Program-made: the position numbers and the translations under genes | Shown: positions 5,867 through 8,943 of the stretch, piece after piece | How the letters are laid out: each line of letters opens with the position of its first letter | Position numbering within the stretch: position 1 is the stretch's first letter | Assembly: GCA_021161085.1 (NCBI GenBank) | Contig: JAGHBH010000024.1 | Span: 1 to 8,943 of the forward strand | From: Thermoplasmata archaeon | Lineage (GTDB): Archaea; Thermoplasmatota; Thermoplasmata; JAGHBH01 | Reading direction: 5' to 3' | DNA: 8,943 nt | Notes under the pieces: model-generated | Databases searched by the model: none | What the model was told of the DNA's origin: nothing | Seen by the model: only the letters and a program-made list of their open reading frames with translations

Positions 5867-6265
5867 ATGAAGGCGAGATCCGGCCACATACGCTTTCCTA
5901 AGAAGACCAGATATCGGGACCTGGCGGAGATCTTCCCCAAGCTGTTCTACACCTTCCTGGAGGAGACCGGGCAGGTACACCCTGACGAGCCCGAGGTGGA
6001 CAGAATGCTGCTCTCCCTCAACATGGCCGATCTGAAGGAGAACAGGAAGCCCGAGGGATACAACCGTCCAGGTTCCATAAGGATGATATTCCCTCTGAGC
6101 GGCCGGGTGGAATTCTACATAGCGGCGGATGCCAAGGTCACGGAGGTCGTCCACACCACCCAGAGGCTCAGCCAGATACTGGAAGAGGCCGGCCTGCACC
6201 ATACGGTTGAATGGGATCAGATGTATCTGGACGAGCTGAAGAGGCGGAAACAGCAGGGAGGATGA
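5867..6265 (+). CDS. Conserved-looking small basic protein of unknown function
   Basis: A 132-residue protein that I do not recognise. It has no signal peptide or membrane segment. The N-terminus is basic (KARSGHIRFPKKTRYRDL), followed by a helix (DLAEIFPKLFYTFLEETG), a charged linker, and then an ordered-looking beta-beta-alpha part: IRMIFPLSGRVEFYIAADAK (71-90), TEVVHTTQRLSQILEEAGL (92-110), HHTVEWDQMYL, and a lysine/arginine-rich tail. This could be a ferredoxin-like or similar small alpha/beta domain. Real coding is supported by archaeal-style codon use, the tight fit between thyX and the elongation-factor-like gene, and promoter-like sequence ahead of it. GTG 5861 is an alternative start, with GGAGGG five bases upstream. 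Its partner is probably the downstream gene, 33 bases away on the same strand, but no function follows from that. Confidence 0.75.
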   Translation: MKARSGHIRFPKKTRYRDLAEIFPKLFYTFLEETGQVHPDEPEVDRMLLSLNMADLKENRKPEGYNRPGSIRMIFPLSGRVEFYIAADAKVTEVVHTTQRLSQILEEAGLHHTVEWDQMYLDELKRRKQQGG

Positions 6266-6298
6266 GACCCCCCATTTTCTCCGGATACGGTGTTGTCC

Positions 6299-7273
6299 AT
6301 GTTGAGAGGATGTGTTGCGACGTTTCTGGGAAGCGGGGATTCGGCAAGGGAACTGGGGAGACGGGGGAGCGCCCAGGATATCGTTTTCTACAACGCCAAG
6401 AAGGGGGAGGTCGTCCACACCTATCTCCTACCCGCCAGATATCCCGAGAGGATAGTACCCCTGGGCTATGCTCTCTCCGTGTCCGGGCGTGTCATATTCG
6501 AGGTGGGCGAGATATCCGCATCGCTGGGTGAGAGCATAATAGCCGCCAGAGCATCGGGCAAGGAGAGGGCGGACGTGGTGCTGTCCAACTACATGACGGC
6601 GGAGCAGGTGGAATCCCTCTTCAAAGAGGCCGGGCTTTTCCCGGTGTTCCACGACGACATGAGATCCCTGCGCCTGGCCCTGGAGGATGAGGGGAGCGGG
6701 TCGTCCAGTCCTCCGGCGGAGGGAGCGGAGGGTGGAGAGACCGGGCCGCTGGTGGTGGTTGACCAGTCCTTTCCGGTCAAGGGCGTCGGCACGGTGGTGC
6801 TGGGCTTTGTCACGTCCGGCGTCCTGGAGAGGCATATGGAACTCCATGTGACCCCGGGGGGAAGGAGGTGTCTGGTCCGCTCCATCCAGGTGCAGGATGC
6901 TGACCAGGAGGCGGTCGGCCCCGGAGCAAGGGTCGGTCTGGCCCTGAGGGGTGTCGAGCCGGAGGATGTCCCCCGGGGGTCATTTCTATCCCTCCATCCC
7001 ATGGAGACGTGGGAGGGGGGAGAGTTGACCGTGGCGGAGGAGTTGTCTGTGTCCCCCTATTTCAAAAAGCCCCTGGAGGAGGGCATGGTGGTGCATCTGG
7101 TGTCCGGGTTCTTCTCCACCCCCGCACGGCTGGAAAGGGTGGAGGACGGACTCGTGGTGATGAGACCGGAGAAACCCGTCGTCCGCTCCAATCTTCCCGT
7201 GCTGGTGTTCCATCTGGATGCGGGGAAACAGAGGGTCGTGGGCTCGCTGTGGAAGGGTGGAAAAGTGTTTTAA
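6299..7273 (+). CDS. EF-Tu/SelB-like protein with degenerate GTPase domain
   Basis: A 324-residue protein. Residues about 150-232 are an unmistakable EF-Tu domain 2 beta-barrel: SFPVKGVGTVVLGFVTSGVL, then VRSIQVQDADQEAVGPGARV and LALRGVEPEDVPRGSFL, closest in style to SelB/EF-1A. Residues 233-324 would form the domain 3 barrel. The N-terminal 1-130 follows the G-domain order of strands and helices (LRGCVATFLGSGD; PERIVPLGYALSVSGRVIFEV in the place of switch II; SLGESIIAARASGKERADVVLSN), but the P-loop GxxxxGKS/T, DxxG and NKxD motifs are all absent, so GTP binding is unlikely. A low-complexity Ser/Gly/Glu linker (130-150) separates the parts. I recall such GTPase-dead EF-like proteins in methanogens and relatives; the function is unknown. 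It might bind tRNA or ribosomes without nucleotide. ATG 6299 is chosen; GTG 6290 and TTG 6293 are alternatives. No clear SD. Confidence 0.82.
   Translation: MLRGCVATFLGSGDSARELGRRGSAQDIVFYNAKKGEVVHTYLLPARYPERIVPLGYALSVSGRVIFEVGEISASLGESIIAARASGKERADVVLSNYMTAEQVESLFKEAGLFPVFHDDMRSLRLALEDEGSGSSSPPAEGAEGGETGPLVVVDQSFPVKGVGTVVLGFVTSGVLERHMELHVTPGGRRCLVRSIQVQDADQEAVGPGARVGLALRGVEPEDVPRGSFLSLHPMETWEGGELTVAEELSVSPYFKKPLEEGMVVHLVSGFFSTPARLERVEDGLVVMRPEKPVVRSNLPVLVFHLDAGKQRVVGSLWKGGKVF
7268..7273 (+). promoter_or_regulatory. TATA-like element overlapping the upstream stop codon
   Basis: TTTTAA includes the TAA of the EF-like gene and is centred 27 bases before the ATG at 7298. It suggests that the TPR gene has its own promoter giving a nearly leaderless mRNA, even though it follows the upstream gene closely on the same strand. 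Confidence 0.4.
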
Positions 7274-7297
7274 CCCCCGCCGCCCTGGGGGGTTCGG

Positions 7298-8943
7298 ATG
7301 CCAGAGGCCAAGCGGTATGATGTTGAGGTGGTGGGGGAGTCCCCTCTGATAAGGGAAGCCGACAGGCTCTCGGAGGAGGGACGGTTCGAGGAGGCGCTGG
7401 AGAAATACCAACACGCCCTGGATGTTCTGGGAGACAACCCCGTGGTCTACAACAACATGGGCGTCGTGCTGGATGCCCTGGGAAAGCACGAGGAGGCCAT
7501 AGAGCACTACAAGAGGGCGACGGAACTTGACCCGGCGTATGATGTGGCATGGTACAACATGGGAAACTCCTACTGCTACATGGGAATGCTGAAGGAGGGG
7601 GTGGCGGCATACGACCGGGCCATAGAGGCCAACCCGGAGTACGAGCTGGCGTGGTTCGACCGCGGTGTGGCCCTGGCCCGGATGGGAAAGTTGAAGAAGG
7701 CCATCGAATCGTACGACGCCGTTCTGGCGAACAACCCGGAAAACGAGGTGGCCTGGTACAGGAGAGGGCTCCTCCTGGAGGAGGTGGGCCGTTTCGAGGA
7801 GGCCATAGAGTGCTACGACACCATACTGGAGAGCAACCCCTATTTCGAGGATGTCTGGAACAGCAAGGGGAACGCCTACTACGGCATGGGAGAGTACGAG
7901 AAGGCCATAGACTGCTATGACAGGGTTATAGAACTGAACCCCAACAACTACGAGGCGTGGAACAACAAGGGGTTCGCCTTCTTCATACTGGGCATGAACG
8001 AGGAGGCCATCAGGTGCTACAACGTGGCGCTCAAGATCAACCCCAGGTACAAGCACGCCTGGTACAACAAAGGCTACACATATCACGGGATGGGCGAGCT
8101 GGACGAGGCAGCCAGATGCTATCTGCATGCCATCCATGCGGACCCCTATGACGAGGTGGTGTGGAACAACCTGGGCAACGCCCTCTACAACCTCCGTTTC
8201 TACGAGGAGTCCATCCCCTATTTCGAGAAGTCCATAGAGATAAATCCGAAATACGAGATAGCGTGGAACAACATAGGGAACGCCCTGGACAAGATGAAAA
8301 AGCATAGCCTCTCCCTGTTCTACCACGACAAAAGCCTGGAGCTGAAGCCGGACTTCGACTATCCCCTCTACGCCAAGGGATACGCCGTCTTCCACCTTGG
8401 AGATATGGAGAGGGGTCTGGACTACATCAACCGCTCCCTGGAGCTCAACCCCAACTACGACCATGCCTGGTACGCCAAGAGCGATGTTCTGCTGGCCATG
8501 GGGAACATAAAGGAGGCCATGGAGGCCATAGACACCGCCCTGAGGCTGAACCCCAACTACGGTGAGGCGTGGATAATGCGTGCCAGGATACTGGAGAGGA
8601 TGGGGGAATTGGAGGAGGCGGACTTCTGCTATAGGGAGGCCCTCAGGTGCCTGGAGGGAATACTGGTCCTCACCCCGGAGGACATAGACTCCCTGTTCGA
8701 GAAGCTGCACCTGCTCAAACGCCTGGCCAGGTTCGAGGAGGCGCTGGAGGTCACGGATGAGATAATATCGGCGGACCCCCGGCACGAGGATGTGTGGATA
8801 GAGCGGGTCGGTCTCTACATGGCAATGGGAGACCACGGGGGGGCACTGGATGCCTGTCTCGATGCCGAGGAACACGGTGTTGTCACGCCCCGCCTCCTGC
8901 TCCTCAGGGCAACGGCGTTCATATGGACCGGTGAGTATGGCAA
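7298..8943 (+). CDS. Large tetratricopeptide repeat protein (3' end cut off)
   Basis: An open frame from ATG 7298 to the window edge: 548 residues, no stop. After a short leader (MPEAKRYDVEVVGESP) it is TPR throughout, about 15 units: one at about 16-48, eleven contiguous 34-residue units at 49-422, then longer or less regular ones at 423-462, 463-497 and 498 onward. Units show the TPR consensus W/Y4-N-G8-A-G-E-A20-Y24-P32, for example EAWNNKGFAFFILGMNEEAI then RCYNVALKINPRYK. TPR solenoids bind protein partners; there is no enzymatic domain, signal peptide or membrane helix in the visible part, so the protein is likely a cytosolic scaffold, although a C-terminal effector domain could lie beyond the window. 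Consensus-like, near-identical units are common in archaeal TPR proteins. The ATG is supported by a TATA-like TTTTAA 27 bases upstream. The partner is unknown. Confidence 0.93.
   Translation, partial: MPEAKRYDVEVVGESPLIREADRLSEEGRFEEALEKYQHALDVLGDNPVVYNNMGVVLDALGKHEEAIEHYKRATELDPAYDVAWYNMGNSYCYMGMLKEGVAAYDRAIEANPEYELAWFDRGVALARMGKLKKAIESYDAVLANNPENEVAWYRRGLLLEEVGRFEEAIECYDTILESNPYFEDVWNSKGNAYYGMGEYEKAIDCYDRVIELNPNNYEAWNNKGFAFFILGMNEEAIRCYNVALKINPRYKHAWYNKGYTYHGMGELDEAARCYLHAIHADPYDEVVWNNLGNALYNLRFYEESIPYFEKSIEINPKYEIAWNNIGNALDKMKKHSLSLFYHDKSLELKPDFDYPLYAKGYAVFHLGDMERGLDYINRSLELNPNYDHAWYAKSDVLLAMGNIKEAMEAIDTALRLNPNYGEAWIMRARILERMGELEEADFCYREALRCLEGILVLTPEDIDSLFEKLHLLKRLARFEEALEVTDEIISADPRHEDVWIERVGLYMAMGDHGGALDACLDAEEHGVVTPRLLLLRATAFIWTGEYG
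7442..8563 (+). repeat. Eleven in-register 102-bp TPR-coding units
   Basis: Residues 49-422 of the TPR protein divide exactly into eleven 34-residue (102-bp) units without insertion or deletion. Boundaries recur at the motif hydrophobic-Ala/Val-Trp-Tyr/Asn-Asn (VAWYNMG, EAWNNKG, HAWYNKG, VVWNNLG, IAWNNIG). The DNA copies are diverged, so this is an old array and not a recent tandem expansion. Confidence 0.9.

Noticed and set aside
5006..6418. A 470-codon minus-strand frame spanning thyX and the next gene
   Set aside because: It covers the antisense of thyX and of a promoter gap, is rich in His/Gln/Pro/Leu, and shows no recognisable family. It is a shadow.
7442..8563. Periodic DNA resembling a repeat array or CRISPR
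   Set aside because: The 102-bp period lies in one open frame and comes from TPR protein repeats; the nucleotide copies are diverged and there are no constant repeats with unique spacers.
6986..8875. A 629-codon open frame on the minus strand opposite the TPR gene
   Set aside because: Its product mirrors the TPR periodicity (recurring Val/Pro/Leu-rich blocks), it has no domain character, and the plus-strand frame is an excellent TPR protein. It is an antisense shadow of repetitive GC-rich coding DNA.

Overview
The window reads as a densely packed, fairly GC-rich archaeal chromosome segment. The domain assignment rests on an archaeal-type ribosomal protein eS8 followed by SRP19, the archaeal-only DUF211 protein, TATA-box promoters (one is a textbook TTATATATA), frequent AGG/AGA arginine and ATA isoleucine codons, and GTG/TTG starts. 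A euryarchaeal, possibly Thermoplasmata-related, host is my best guess. No rRNA, mobile element, CRISPR array or phage gene is visible, and no gap longer than about 110 bases lacks a gene.

Layout. (1) 1-627, minus strand: the first 209 residues of a radical SAM enzyme of the archaeal 'biotin synthase-like' type, a candidate LipS-type lipoyl synthase subunit, cut by the window edge. (2) 731-2598, plus: a translationally coupled pair (ATGA overlap) of a radical SAM/helix-hairpin-helix protein and a DUF4130 protein. This is the conserved but biochemically uncharacterised 'putative DNA modification/repair' pair, better known from bacteria. (3) 2619-3920, minus: an HD-superfamily phosphohydrolase of the dNTPase/SAMHD1-like class with its metal ligands intact. 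(4) 4023-4716, plus: eS8 and SRP19, a translation/secretion operon. (5) 4719-5009, minus: DUF211. (6) 5120-5791, plus: thyX, flavin-dependent thymidylate synthase, divergent from DUF211. (7) 5867-6265, plus: an unrecognised small protein. (8) 6299-7273, plus: an EF-Tu/SelB-like protein whose beta-barrel domain 2 is clear but whose GTPase domain has lost every nucleotide-binding motif. (9) 7298-8943, plus: a large TPR protein with eleven gap-free 34-residue repeats, truncated by the window edge.

Shared themes. Thymidylate synthesis (thyX), a putative dNTP hydrolase (HD) and a putative DNA modification/repair pair all touch nucleotide or DNA metabolism, but they lie in separate transcription units, so a functional link is only a suggestion. 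Several starts lie about 25-28 bases downstream of a TATA-like element and lack a Shine-Dalgarno sequence, which suggests leaderless mRNAs. The coupled or leadered genes (DUF4130, SRP19, eS8) do carry one. The two most unusual items are the archaeal radical SAM-DUF4130 pair and the degenerate-GTPase elongation-factor paralogue.
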